DNA of 64,000 nt. Origin: Lamellibrachia satsuma (taxonomy: Eukaryota; Annelida; Polychaeta; Sabellida; Siboglinidae). Below, in pieces: positions 51,478 to 64,000 of the stretch. Positions within the stretch are counted from its first letter, which is position 1. The number at the start of each line of letters is the position of its first letter. The notes under the pieces are model-generated. The model ran no database searches. It saw only the letters and a list, made by a program, of their open reading frames with translations, and was not told where the DNA came from. The translations under genes were made by a program, and so were the position numbers. The DNA lies in assembly GCA_033239005.1 (NCBI GenBank), contig BSQZ01000073.1, positions 1,883,501 through 1,947,500 on the forward strand, given 5' to 3'.

Positions 51478-52243
51478 GCGACGATAGTTGTCTATATATA
51501 TAACATCGACGATAGTTGTCTATATATAACGTCGACGATTGTTGTCTGTATATAACGTCGACGATTGTTGTCTATATATAACGTCGACGATAGTTGTCTG
51601 TATATAACGTCGACGATAGTTGTCTATATATAACGTCGACGATAGTTGTCTATATATATAACGTCGACGATTGTTGTCTGCATATAACGTCGACGATAGT
51701 TGTCTATATATAACGTCGACGATAGTTGTCTATATATAACGTCGACGATTGTTGTCTGTATATAACGTCGACGATTGTTGTCTATATATAACGTCGACGA
51801 TTGTTGTCTATATATAACGTCGACGATAGTTGTCTATATATAACGTCGACGATTGTTGTCTGTATATAACGTCGACGGTTGTTGTCTATATATAACGTCG
51901 ACGATTGTTGTCTATATATAACGTCGACGATAGTTGTCTGTATATAACGTCGACGATAGTTGTCTATATATAACGTCGACGATAGTTGTCTATATATATA
52001 ACGTCGACGATTGTTGTCTGCATATAACGTCGACGGTTGTTGTCTATATATAACGTCGACGATTGTTGTCTATATATAACGTCGACGATAGTTGTCTATA
52101 TATAACGTCGACGATAGTTGTCTATATATAACGTCGACGATTGTTGTCTGTATATAACGTCGACGATTGTTGTCTATATATATAACGTCGACGATTGTTG
52201 TCTATATATAACGTCGACGATAGTTGTCTATATATAACGTCGA
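51478..52243. repeat. 26-bp minisatellite, about 29 copies
   Basis: The unit starts acgtcgacgattgttgtcta and ends tatata. acgtcgacg is nearly self-complementary, so each unit has a small palindrome. A variant block (tatatatata then ctgcatata) recurs about 340 bases apart (51650 and 51990). Confidence 0.94.
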
Positions 52244-52557
52244 TGACGACCATATTGTTTCGATGCACCGAACACAATGTTTCAATTTCCAGTTTCGTTC
52301 ACAGAAGGGAATAATTAACTAAACAACGTGCTAGTTGTCCTTTAAAACTCACACACGCACGCACGCACACTCGCATGCACGCGCACAATAAATATTTTTT
52401 TAAATGCTATAATTATTTCATTTAATCTAAGTTGCTTCACTTCAATAAGCAGTATAAATGAGTACCTGGCCATAGACATTGAACTAGTAATATTGCGCAG
52501 TAATTGCAGCGTGGCTGAATGTGACCCAGAAAAGTCCATTTGGCGTTGGAATGAACA

Positions 52558-53218
52558 GGTCTGCCAGGGGGTGAAGTGTAAACAGGTCTGCCAGGGGGTG
52601 AAGTGTAAACAGGTATGCCAGGGGGTGAAGTGTAAACAGGTCTGTCAGGGGGTGAAGTGTAAACAGGTCTGCCAGGGGGTGAAGTGTAAACAGGTCCGCC
52701 AGGAGGTGAAGTGTAAACAGGTCTGCCAGGGGGTGAAGTGTAAACAGGTCTGCCAGGGATGAAGTGTAAACAGGTCCGCCAGGAGGTGAAGTGTAAACAG
52801 GTCTGCCAGGGGGTGAAGTGTAAACAGGTCTGCCAGGGGTGAAGTGTAAACAGGTCTGCCAGGGGGTGAAGTGTAAACAGGTCTGCCAGGGGTGAAGTGT
52901 AAACAGGTCTGCCAGGGGGTGAAGTGTAAACAGGTCTGTCAGGGGGTGAAGTGTAAACAGGTCTGCAAGGGGGTGAAGTGTAAACAGGTCCGCCAGGAGG
53001 TGAAGTGTAAACAGGTCTGCCAGGGGGGGTGAAGTGTAAACAGGTCTGCCAGGGGTGAAGTGTAAACAGGTCCGCCAGGAGGTGAAGTGTAAACAGGTCT
53101 GCCAGGGGGTGAAGTGTAAACAGGTCTGCCAGGAGGTGAAGTGTAAACAGGTCTGCCAGGGGGTGAAGTGTAAACAGGTCTGTCAGGGGGTGAAGTGTAA
53201 ACAGGTCTGTCAGGGGGT
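52558..53218. repeat. 27-bp minisatellite, about 24 copies
   Basis: The unit starts gtctgccagggggtgaagtg and ends taaacag. G-run length varies from 3 to 7, consistent with slippage. Confidence 0.93.
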
Positions 53219-53507
53219 GGTGTGCGAAGCGTTTCGCCGTGTTATGTAAGAACGTTCCTTTACCTTTAACTTACTTATATAAAACACGTTGTCCCCTTGT
53301 TACTAAATATTGCAATGTTGTAATTATATAACGGAGAAGTACTGCAAAGTATTTTACAAGTATTTGCAATACGTTTTAGGAAAATGTAATACTGCATTGT
53401 AATATTTAAAAAATATTGCAAATACTTGCATGGATTCTTAGTTGGAAGCATAAATTACTTTAATTATTGAAAAGCCATATCATTAGACAACAATACTTTT
53501 GCAAGTA

Positions 53508-53815
53508 TTGCTCTAAGGTATTCCCCATCAAGTATTCTACCTGTGACTCTGTGTACGTATAGAGCAAGTATTGCTCTAAGGCATTCCCCATCAAGTATTC
53601 TACCTGTGACTCCGTGTACGTACAGAGTAAGTATTGCTCTAAGGTATTCCCCATCAAGTATTCTACCTGTGACTCCGTGTACGTAGAGAGTAAGTATTGC
53701 TCTAAGGTATTCCCCATCAAGTATTCTACCTGTGACTCCGTGTACGTACAGAGTAAGTATTGCTCTAAGGTATTCTCCATCAAGTATTCTACCTGTGACT
53801 CCGTGTACTTAGTAC
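53508..53815. repeat. 63-bp minisatellite, 5 copies, in frame on both strands
   Basis: The unit starts gagcaagtattgctctaagg. The minus-strand frame 53460-54143 (227 codons) passes through it with a 21-residue period (YTESQVEYLMGNTLEQ) and continues about 110 codons beyond. I recognise no family, so I do not call a gene. Confidence 0.85.
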
Positions 53816-53819
53816 GTAC

Positions 53820-54815
53820 AGAGCGAGGTAGACAGGCCTCGCCGACTACGGCAACTAGACCGCGATAAGAGCTTTGTGAGACGAGGACAATATCGACACG
53901 ACACTGTCTACGTGGATGCACGTGTGACGTTTGTTGGCATTGCACTATCGACCTTCCATAATGGACTATGGGTTCCCTTTCTTGTTGACGACACACGATT
54001 ATTGTCGCACTCGCTGTTCTGCCACTGTGTAGTGCGCCTCTGTTGACTGCGAACAGAACGTTCGAGGTGACAAGAGTAGAATGGTGCAGGTTGACGCAGT
54101 GACTTGCAGTTGTGTTCAATGACATCGCCACTCCGATGTGCAATCAACGGCTTCCTGCAATCACGACAATGCCGCGGAAATAACGTGTTTTTGGCCGTAT
54201 CTGACGTTTGTCCGGAATATTGTTTGCGGAAGACCTTGACGCCGGACGTCGCACCCCCTCGGGTCGCCCGAGGCTGCTGTAGACATACCTCCTTTGTCGG
54301 TCACACTGTGGACCATTGACGAAGATGAGATGTTCTGCCGACGACTGTCGTTGAGTCTTCGTCATTAACAATGTTGCAGCAGCGTAAGCCGCAGACACGA
54401 TCAGAAGTTGTCTCGTGAATTATTCGACTAACGGAGGATTGTTCGTAGGGCTTCAAATCCCCTTAGTTTGTTCATAGCGAAAACAGTGGGTTGATCTTAA
54501 AATAGAATGGCATTTAATTGCCGACTTTTGTCAATGTATTTCCCACGAGCCTTCTGGTGCGGCGGCTTAAAGGTTTGTTGCTCGCCTCGTGTCCAGATGA
54601 AGTGCTATATCTATATCACGGGTAACATGTTGTGGACAAAATAGTGGCATGAATTGTAACGACGGAAGAAGTGTTATATCTAATTGATACAAAAAATATA
54701 TGCTGACTCGGTGTCATCAAGCTCGTTTTCGAGGTATGAATTAATATGTAAATGCGCATTAAATACGTAGCGCATTAAATACGTAGCGCATGCAGCGTGT
54801 ACTGCTTGTTTTAAC
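53820..54815. other. Unique sequence
   Basis: No supported gene. It contains the unique part of the 227-codon minus frame. Confidence 0.4.
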
Positions 54816-54816
54816 A

Positions 54817-54957
54817 GTGTTTCTTAAACTTTTTTTGGGTCACGGACCCCTTTGAGAATCTAAAGAAAGCTATGGACCCCCCAAAAAAAATTACCATAAA
54901 CAGTTTGCCCAGTTTGCCCCTGAAACCCTGGACCACTGATTAAGAACCCCAGTGTTA
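54817..54957. mobile_element. hAT-like MITE
   Basis: It starts cagtgtttcttaaac, continues gggtcacggacccctttgag and aagctatggacccc, and ends gattaagaaccccagtg. A CAGTG.TTCT start, a CCACTG/CCAGTG end and the gacccctttgagaatct phrase are typical of short non-autonomous hAT elements. I could not define an 8-bp target duplication with confidence. Confidence 0.5.
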
Positions 54958-55409
54958 GAAGAAGTGAACTGTTTCATTAGAGGGCAAACCTGACACGCGA
55001 AACGTTGACACTTCTCAGCGGAGTTTGCGCCATCTGACGGACGATTAGCAGCACACGATCTTAATGCGCCGCCTGACGGAACAGTTGATTATGAGGTGTA
55101 TTTCTTTTTCTCACGGAGGAACTTTGCTGCTTCCGGAATTAGAAAAATAACCCAGATAGACTGAACTATGGTCATTCGGCGCACTCTTGAGTTGCGATGT
55201 CACTCCAAACATTATTATAATTTACTATTAACTGCAGCAGGATTTTCTTCTTATAAATGTTCGTCTTCCCATCCAACACTCAATACATTCCATTAACTGA
55301 CTAGTCATTATATATTACTGCTACCAGAATCGGGTGATATTATCAAGCCACCTTCATATAGTCAGCCTTTTTCAGAACATTATCGCCAAGCCGACCTTTG
55401 TATGCTGGC

Positions 55410-56121
55410 ATTGAGGGTGGTCGCTAGCAGGGTACATGTCACTGAGGGTGGTCACTGCCAGGGTGCATGTCACTGAGGGTTGTCACTGCTAGGGTACATG
55501 TCACTGAGGGTGGTCACTGCCAGGGTGCATGTCACTGAGGGTGGTCACTGCCAGGGTGCATGTCACTGAGGGTTGTCACTGCCAGGGTGCATGTCACTGA
55601 GGGTGGTCACTGCCAGGGTACATGTCACTGAGGGTGGTCACTGCCAGGGTGCATGTCACTGAGGGTGGTCACTGCCAGGGTGCATGTCACTGAGGGTGGT
55701 CACTGGCAGGGTGCATGTCACCGAGGGTGGTCACTGCCAGGGTGCATGTAACTGAGGGTGGTCACTGCCAGGGTACATGTCACTGAGGGTGGTCACTGCC
55801 AGGGTGCATGTCACTGAGGGTGGTCACTGCCAGGGTGCATGTCACTGAGGGTGGTCACTGCCAGGGTACATGTCACTGAGGGTGGTCACTGCCAGGGTAC
55901 ATGTCACTGAGGGTGGTCACTGCCAGGGTGCATGTCACTGAGGGTGGTCACTGCCAGGGTGCATGTCACTGAGGGTGGTCACTGCCAGGGTACATGTCAC
56001 TGAGGGTGGTCACTGCCAGGGTACATGTCACTGAGGGTGGTCACTGCCAGGGTACATGTCACTGAGGGTGGTCACTGCCAGGGTACATGTCACTGAGGGT
56101 GGTCACTGCCAGGGTGCATGT
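55410..56121. repeat. 31-bp minisatellite, about 23 copies
   Basis: The unit starts tgtcactgagggtggtcact and ends gccagggtgca, alternating with gtaca. Confidence 0.94.
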
Positions 56122-56149
56122 CGTCCTCAATGGTCCTTCTACTTCCCAA

Positions 56150-56310
56150 TTAATGAGACAGGACCGACATTAACGTGGTCATCCGCGGCACGAGGTATAC
56201 ACAGTCGCCAATGTAGGTATTACACCAAAATACCTTCCATGATCCGGGTGTTGAACCCAGAACCCAGGCCTGTCAATCGGCTGTGGTACTACACTACACT
56301 ACCCGCCAAT
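56150..56310 (-). mobile_element. tRNA-derived SINE-like head, minus strand
   Basis: Read on the minus strand, GGCGGGTAGTGTAGTG-type sequence (A-box position) is followed by TGGGTTCAACACCCGG, a good match to the tRNA B box and its arm. A unique body then follows. The layout is that of a tRNA-derived SINE, but with one copy only the ends are not defined. Confidence 0.4.
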
Positions 56311-56479
56311 CTTATTCAGGTGTAGATTTGCGTTGTCACCGTGAGTTATCATTTTGTCATCCAGCATGACACATGTCACCCCTAGAAGGTGTTGACGGAT
56401 TAGTCGACAAAGGCGCGGAACACGAGACTCGTGTCCACTTTGACGTCTTCATACCAGAACTTAGGAAGTTGGTTCGTGC

Positions 56480-56632
56480 TTACGCGTTAACCGTATATAT
56501 CTGGTGTGTACAGATATCGAATGTCACAGCTTATAATCAACACACAAACATCGTAGTCTGGATTAGACCCAACTGGTTGCAGCAAGAGTGGCTCACAGAG
56601 TCATTTCTGAAACTGACATCTAAAGAAATTTA
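56480..56632 (+). pseudogene. Possible Cys-loop ligand-gated ion channel extracellular fragment
   Basis: VQISNVTAYNQHTNIVVWIR followed by PNW keeps the spacing QI..V...NQ.....VW.R..W of the beta1-beta2 region of nicotinic receptor-like subunits. A TGTGTACAG acceptor-like site precedes ISNV at about 56515. The frame stops at LTSKEI with no visible donor, and the upstream part (VFIPELRKLVRA) fits only loosely. It may be a decayed exon or chance. Confidence 0.28.
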
Positions 56633-56687
56633 GCAGTATACCAGGACTTTACCAGGACTTTACCAGGACTGTCCTGCATAGTTTTGC

Positions 56688-56688
<1 letters not shown>

Positions 56689-56748
<60 letters not shown>
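56689..56748. repeat. (CGG)20 trinucleotide run
   Basis: Sixty bases of uninterrupted ggc/cgg, preceded by a triple 11-bp repeat (ccaggacttta) at 56640-56670. It lies outside any exon I can support. Confidence 0.95.
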
Positions 56749-56809
56749 TTCCAATGTTTATTCGATGGTGTCGAGTCCGCATATTGAGCGAATGTCAATA
56801 AGCGCAGTC

Positions 56810-56885
56810 ACGTAGGCACACGTTGTCACGTAGGCACACGTTGTCACGTAGACACACGTTGTCACGTAGGCACACGTTGTCACGC
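56810..56885. repeat. 18-bp repeat, 4 copies
   Basis: The unit is cacgtaggcacacgttgt. A separate 35-bp duplicate (gtggagagcgtgagcaggca) follows at about 57022-57090. Confidence 0.9.
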
Positions 56886-57181
56886 ACACATGCGTTTTCT
56901 GTCAACACCGTCTCGGTCGGATCGACTAAGTCTCGGTATACTGGACAAGTTCGTTTAGAATGAGACGCATGTTTATAGCAGTCTGACAGAAGAGGAAGCA
57001 TATATTGTGCTATCCTAGTTAAGTGGAGAGCGTGAGCAGGCACATCTACAGTCTCCGTGGAGAGCGTGAGCAGGCACCTCTACAGTCTCCGTATGTACCT
57101 TTCAGTAAGAATTCTCCGGCGACGACATAAGGCAGTCTAACTGCCGGAATTGCCTTATCAACACACGCACCGCGCACGTGG

Positions 57182-57223
57182 CGCAGAGGACTAAAGGCGA
57201 TGAGCGTGCATTGTTAAATGGTG
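57182..57223 (+). repeat. Left 42-bp inverted repeat
   Basis: It reads cgcagaggactaaaggcgat then gagcgtgcattgttaaatggtg. It is the reverse complement of 60034-60075 at 40 of 42 positions. A TA array follows 20 bases inside. TGGCGCAGAGGA also resembles a tRNA A box, so a SINE-derived origin is an alternative to a transposon end. Confidence 0.85.
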
Positions 57224-57236
57224 CCTAATAATATAT

Positions 57237-57615
<379 letters not shown>

Positions 57616-57849
57616 AACACAATCAGTAGGTGTTAATCACTTGCCTCTTGGCATAGCTTTCACAATGGCACAGGATAATTACAAAGAACAATTTAAGGAA
57701 GAACTCTACAAAAGGTTTAAAATATGTCAAAAACATCTAATTCCCAAAGTGGAATATTTCAGTACTTTAGAATAATTCAAACTTATGGCAACTTGTGAAT
57801 CTTCGAAGACACGCCGTGGATACTACATACTCAGCAAGAACCAATTTTT

Positions 57850-58515
<666 letters not shown>

Positions 58516-58954
58516 AGGTATCAAATTCTTCAATGCGGTGATATCGAGAAGTTAATAAAGAAACGAGAAACAGAATAAGAGCCAATATATTATGTGTGCA
58601 TTGAGGACACCTATGACGTCATCCTTCTTGATATGCAATCATCCCCCCAGTAACATTTCAAGTGGATTGCTGTTTATCAGTGCCATCTCACAAAGTTCTG
58701 TATCATACGACCTCTAACCGCGAAGCGAGCAACAGAAGTGACTATCCAGCTGTTGGATATATATCTCCTGTTCGGAGCCCCTGCAATACCCAGTTCCCAT
58801 CTCCATGGTGGATAGAGGAAGGGGATCCACATAACATCCTGGGGGTCATCAACTTATAGACCACTGCTGTGAAGACTGGGATCCTGATAAATAAATATTC
58901 ACGCAACCAATTTGACTTATGCCCACAACGCCTTCTATCCCAGTCATACACCAA

Positions 58955-59210
58955 CCAAGACCAACAGATATCTCTCCGCCAAGCATTAAACACTTCACCA
59001 ACCAAGACCAACAGATATCTCTCCGCCAAGACCAACAGATATCTCTCCGCCAAGCATTAAACACTTCACCAACCAAGACCAACAGATATCTCTCCGCCAA
59101 GACCAACAGATATCTCTCCGCCAAGCATTAAACATTTCACCAACCAAGACCAACAGATATCTCTCCGCCAAGACCAACAGATATCTCTCCGCCAAGCATT
59201 AAACACTTCA
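58955..59210 (+). repeat. Two-level repeat in the integrase 3' part
   Basis: A short unit accaacagatatctctccgc (plus caag) and a longer one adding cattaaacacttcaccaacc alternate in a short-long pattern. It lies between the integrase core and the Cys-rich end, so it expanded inside the element. Confidence 0.88.
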
Positions 59211-59671
59211 GCAACTGGAGGACAAGGTTTTGTCAGGTGTCACTGCTGCTGTCTTCTTTTAAAATGTACTAGAAACAGGTGCAAGTGCTACAAAACAAAA
59301 CTAATTGTATAATTTGTTTGACATATATTGTAGAAATGTAGCGCATGGACATAATTACCAATGATACCGTTGACTATTGCAAGTTGTAGAATCATAATAA
59401 AGTTAAATGTTGTTCCTCGTAATAAAAATATTAATTTGATGATAAGTGGTTTCGACCATGTGGAGTAACTTCAATTCCCGCTGATCTACACGATCCAAAG
59501 TGAACCCAAACAATAATTTTAAATCATAATTTCATCACAATATAAAAAATATATTTGAGTGTGAGAAATAGATAGCTGCTAGGTGGCAATTTATGAAAAT
59601 ATCTGCCAAGGTAGATGAAAAACAGCAAGTTTACCCACATCACTTGTCATTAACCAGGGGAAACACTGTTT

Positions 59672-59726
59672 CAGTCATTACGCGAAATGACTGCATCTCT
59701 TTTCCAGTAATTTCGCGTAATGACTG
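59672..59726. repeat. Nested hairpin: two 22-bp near-palindromes
   Basis: cagtcattacgcgaaatgac plus tg (59672-59693) and cagtaatttcgcgtaatgac plus tg (59705-59726) are reverse complements with one mismatch. The first is itself an 8-bp inverted repeat around acgcga. Confidence 0.8.
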
Positions 59727-59731
59727 TTATG

Positions 59732-60033
<302 letters not shown>

Positions 60034-60075
60034 CACCATTTAACAAAGCACGCTTATCGCCTTTAGTCCTCTGCG
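60034..60075 (-). repeat. Right 42-bp inverted repeat
   Basis: Reverse complement of 57182-57223 with two mismatches. A TA array borders it on both sides. Confidence 0.85.
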
Positions 60076-60079
60076 ACCC

Positions 60080-60305
<226 letters not shown>

Positions 60306-61945
60306 CCGAAACAAGACGTGTGTTGGTGCGTGCGTGCGTGCGTTCGTGCGTGCGTGCACGTATGTTTGTTTGCCCATCTAATGCACATGTTAACCTGCTG
60401 AAGCGGCGTGTTTTCATTTCTGCTAGGCACACATATGAATCCATATTTACGCAAGTCCGTTCACGTTCGTACACCGCACGTGATTTTCTGTTTGCTTTTC
60501 TACCTGTTGAAAAGAGCCGATTGCGTAACTATTCGGGTCGATTTCAAAGGGTTCAAATATGCCGCGCCTTAATCTCTTACGGAAACGTGCTTTGCAGGAG
60601 CGGAAGCTCACCGCTCTCTCGTCGTCAAGTACTTCAGATGGCCTTGTCAGCAACGATCTCATGGCGGCCCGCACGTCAACTCGCCGTCGTTGGCATGAAG
60701 CAGATATTGACTTTCGTCGGTCAAGAGTCGCGCCAATTGTCAAGCATGGCGTCTGTGCATTCATTAGTTGCTCTCCGGGACCGACTCTCGTGTGTACTGG
60801 GGCCACTCGCGCGTGATTACGCGTGATTATGACTGACAAAGACGCTCCTTGAAGCTGATACAAGTCTGTGAATCTCGGTGTTACTCATAACGACATACTC
60901 ATTCTGGGTAGCCGATGTCGTCTGTCTTTGTCAACAGACATTGTTATGAAAAACACCCAAGAGAATCTGGTTTGACAACATTAGAGACAAGGAGGTTACA
61001 CAGGTTACGCCCTAAGTGGCACCCACCTTGATAGGTAACGTACGAACCTGTGTGATTACCTACGTCCACTGGTTTGCCGCGCAGCTCTAAATGAGCTCTA
61101 AAGGAGTTCTATGGGAGCTCTAAAGGAGCTCTATAGGAGCCCGCTGTGCAAACTCGGATATACTGATTGGATCTGGCGATATTTTGACGATCTTTGATAA
61201 TTTGTTGTTATTCGCATATCATTTGAAAATGCGGGTCATATTCCATAATACAAAAAACCCTCATCAAAACGCACAACACCGCAAGGAATGTCTCTGACGC
61301 ACGTGCGAACGTCAACTTTAAGAACATCCGCGAAACTCACGGGTAAATCCTTAATTGATACCTATGAGATGAAGATGAGACTACATTCACGTGTTTTTAA
61401 TATGGAATGGTTATTAAAATATTGATAGAAATATATTTTCAAGCTCAAAGTTATGGTTTAGAGCTTGTACACAAATAAGGATGAATAAAACATAACCATT
61501 TGCAACTAAATCAAGAATATCTGTGGCTTACTAGGAAAACACACAGTTTCTTAATTTCATGGGCCGCGCCAAATTTCTAGATAACTCTACATCACGAGTT
61601 TCGTCGTCTGGCAATATTCGCTCACCAAATGAAAATATATTTGTTAACACCTAATCCTAGGTGTTAACACCTAGTCCTAGGTGTTTGCGTCTAAACTCAA
61701 CTAATGAACATATTTTGGCCTTTGTTTACTAAACTTATCGCGTTCTGACTTAGCAACTCGCTCGATTAAGAGTTTGCATTACTTCGGTATATACCCGCCG
61801 GCCCTTCGATTTCCATCGAAAATACTTAACGCGTCTAATCGGAAGTCTAGCTTCGCCGATTTCATAGAACTGCCTGGCGCTTATTGGTAGCCATGGTCAG
61901 GAAAACTGGGATTTCACTAGAATCTCCCAAAATCTCCGAAATTCC
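60306..61945. other. Unique sequence
   Basis: Overlapping open frames at 60559-60816 (+, 85 codons, starting [18 protein letters not shown]) and 60447-60863 (-, 138 codons) have no recognised domain. A gagctctaaagga-like repeat lies at 61090-61140 and an 18-bp perfect palindrome at 61657-61674. Confidence 0.4.
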
Positions 61946-61946
61946 A

Positions 61947-62965
61947 AACACTAGCATGATGTTCTGAGTAAACACTAGCGTGATGTTCTGAGTAAACACT
62001 AGCGTGATGTTCTGAGTAAACCATTAGCGTGATGTTCTGAGTAAACCATTAGCGTGGACTTCTGAGTAAACCAGTAGCGTGATGTTCTGAGTAAACCATT
62101 AACGTGATGTTCTGAGTAAACACTAGCGTGATGTTCTGAGTAAACCACTAGCGTGATGTTGTGAGTAAACCATTAGCGTGATGTTCTGAGTAAACCATTA
62201 ACGTGATGTTCTGAGTAAACACTAGCATGATGTTCTGAGTAAACACTAGCGTGATGTTCTGAGTAAACACTAGCGTGATGTTATGAGTAAACCACTAGCG
62301 TGATGTTCTGAGTAAACCATTAGCGTGATGTTCTGAGTAAACCACTAGCGTGATGTTCTGAGTAAACACTAGCATGATGTTCTGAGTAAACACTAGCGTG
62401 ATGTTCTGAGTAAACACTAGCGTGATGTTATGAGTAAACCACTAGCGTGATGTTCTGAGTAAACCATTAGCGTGATGTTCTGAGTAAACCACTAGCGTGA
62501 TGTTCTGAGTAAACCACTAGCGTGATGTTCTGAGTAAACACTAGCGTGATGTTCTGAGTAAACCACTAGCGTGATGTTTTGAGTAAACCACTAGCGTGAT
62601 GTTCTGAGTAAACACTAGCGTGATGTTCTGAGTAAACACTAGCGTGATGTTCTGAGTAAACCACTAGCGTGATGTTCTGAGTAAACCATTAGCGTGATGT
62701 TCTGAGTAAACCACTAGCGTGATGTTCTGAGTAAACCACTAGCGTGATGTTCTGAGTAAACACTAGCGTGATGTTCTGAGTAAACCACTAGCGTGATGTT
62801 TTGAGTAAACCACTAGCGTGATGTTCTGAGTAAACCACTAGCGTGATGTTCTAAGTAAACACTAGCGTGATGTTCTGAGTAAACCACTAGCGTGATGTTC
62901 TGAGTAAACACTAGCATGATGTTCTGAGTAAACACTAGCGTGATGTTCCGAGTAAACACTAGCGT
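61947..62965. repeat. 24/25-bp minisatellite, about 41 copies
   Basis: The unit starts aaacactagcgtgatgttct and ends gagt. An extra c (aaaccac) makes 25. A six-unit block recurs 147 bases apart (62221 and 62368). Confidence 0.94.
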
Positions 62966-63039
62966 TATAGTCTTGATTGTAGTTGCAAATAGTTAGTTTT
63001 TATTGACACTTTTAGGTGCACAGTCCTCAAACCGTGTTT

Positions 63040-63200
63040 TTTGTTTCTCTTTAAAGAATGTAGAGTGCACGAATTATCAGTAAGAATTGACATGGATTTA
63101 AAAAAGCATACGGAGAGGACAATAAATGTATGGAACATATTATCTACTGATTGTGTAAACGTCAGTAGTATAAATACGTTTAAAAGAGAACGGACAGATA
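63040..63200 (+). mobile_element. LINE C-terminal RT fragment (family A, copy 3)
   Basis: HTERTINVWNILSTDCVNVS followed by SINTFKRE matches the LINE ending F..RTIN.WN.LP.D.V.A.SVN.FK..LD and the same part of the copy at 18.7 kb. One open frame covers about 50 residues. No upstream RT remains because a minisatellite ends just before it. Confidence 0.6.
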
Positions 63201-63387
63201 CGGTGTGCCACGGGCGGCGATGTAGTTGATAGTTGCAGGATAGTTGAAGTCTTGATAAACCACTTGGAGTGTGGAGCTTCCCAAAGAAGTTTGTTGATGA
63301 GGCTGTCACCAGGCGACGTAAATATTATAATTGCAGTTCCAGAAAAAAAACTTGTTGCTGTTGTTTCATTGATCATACGTAGCCCCC

Positions 63388-63462
63388 GTGGCTGGCGGGT
63401 GGGGGGTGACTGGCGGGTGGGGGGGGTGGCTGGCGGGTGGGGGTGGTGGTGGGTGGGGTGCT
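63388..63462. repeat. G-rich 18-bp-like repeats, G-quadruplex candidate
   Basis: tggcgggtggggggtgac-type units three times, with G runs of 3 to 8 on the + strand. Confidence 0.85.
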
Positions 63463-63704
63463 TCACCATATTGTATATGCTAATTTTTTAATCGAAGAAT
63501 TTCCTACAAATTATTTTGTGCTTCTAGCAGAAATGTGAATTTGAACAGGGTCGTCACTACACAAACAGTAAAAACCGTGTTCGTTAAAACTTGTCTTGTA
63601 CCTGCAGCGTGTTCTGGTATTTCAATATCAAGCGTTGTTTTTCTTGCTAAGACGGTGACATCTTCGTGATTCCAGTTCTCCTTCTGTCTCAAAGAAGCAA
63701 TTCA

Positions 63705-64000
63705 TGCATTGTTGCTGTATCATTGTTGCTGTATCATTGTTGCTGTATCATTGTTGATGCATCATTGTTGATGCATCATTGTTGATGCATCATTGTTGAT
63801 GCATCATTGTTGCTGCATCATTGTTGCTGTATCATTGTTGATGTATCATTGTTGTTGCATCATTGTTGATGCATCATTGTTGATGCATCATTGTTGCTGC
63901 ATCATTGTTGATGCATCATTGTTGCTGCATTATTGTTGCTGTGTCATTGTTGCTGTATCATTGTTGCTGTATCATTGTTGCTGTATCATTGTTGATGCAT
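63705..64000. repeat. 14-bp minisatellite, about 21 copies, open at the right edge
   Basis: The unit is cattgttgctgtat with gatgcat alternates. It continues beyond the window. Confidence 0.93.

Noticed and set aside
52501..53249. Repeat protein GVKCKQVCQ
   Set aside because: The frame breaks at several copies with a changed G-run length, so it is not a maintained coding repeat.
60447..60863. 138-codon minus frame and 85-codon plus frame overlapping
   Set aside because: Neither has a known domain or splice support, and their overlap means at most one could be real.

Overview
This is a window of animal nuclear DNA. It has spliced exons with GT/AG introns, an AATAAA polyadenylation signal, LINE-type and Ty3/Gypsy-type retroelement remnants, tRNA-like SINE pieces and very long CA/TA microsatellites. 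No bacterial or phage gene organisation is visible. The repeat style and element families suggest a marine invertebrate (lophotrochozoan-like or basal deuterostome), but no single sequence fixes the phylum.

Layout. 1-8.6 kb: the 3' part of one host gene on the + strand. Four exons (622-836, 2021-2119, 2679-2770, 8232-8396) encode the C-terminal half of a receptor-type guanylate cyclase catalytic domain, a 40-residue tail and a stop, followed by AATAAA at 8551. Its introns are packed with tandem arrays. Several catalytic residues are replaced, so it looks like a pseudo-cyclase. 9.4-13.0 kb: a decayed Ty3/Gypsy element (gag, zinc knuckle, protease, RT) with a CR1/Jockey-like LINE inserted inside its RT. 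Its gag carries a large in-frame 12-bp repeat expansion. 13.5-30 kb: mostly minisatellites separated by unrecognised unique DNA, with a LINE 3' fragment at 18.6 kb and a diverged inverted repeat pair at 21.4 and 24.8 kb. 30-42 kb: further arrays plus four LINE fragments (30.4, 31.5, 40.4 minus, 41.3 kb) and a SINE-like unit at 34.9 kb. 42-57 kb: arrays, a hAT-like MITE (54.8 kb), a minus-strand SINE-like unit (56.2 kb), a possible Cys-loop receptor exon remnant (56.5 kb) and a CGG(20) run. 57.2-60.1 kb: a KRBA2-like integrase gene remnant flanked by 42-bp inverted repeats and TA arrays. 60.3-64 kb: unique DNA, a 24/25-bp array, another LINE 3' fragment, a G-rich block and a 14-bp array running off the edge.

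By my hand tally of intervals, roughly 40% of the window is tandem repeat. The main observation beyond the cyclase gene is that several arrays are not anonymous. Their units can be read, in register, as pieces of the transposable-element protein in which they sit (gag at 10.0 kb, RT at 31.0 and 39.7 kb, integrase at 59.0 kb), or they sit on an element's 3' tail (41.6 and 46.4 kb). Retroelement debris may therefore have seeded a good part of the minisatellite content. Almost all long open reading frames outside the four cyclase exons are by-products of arrays with few or no stop codons.
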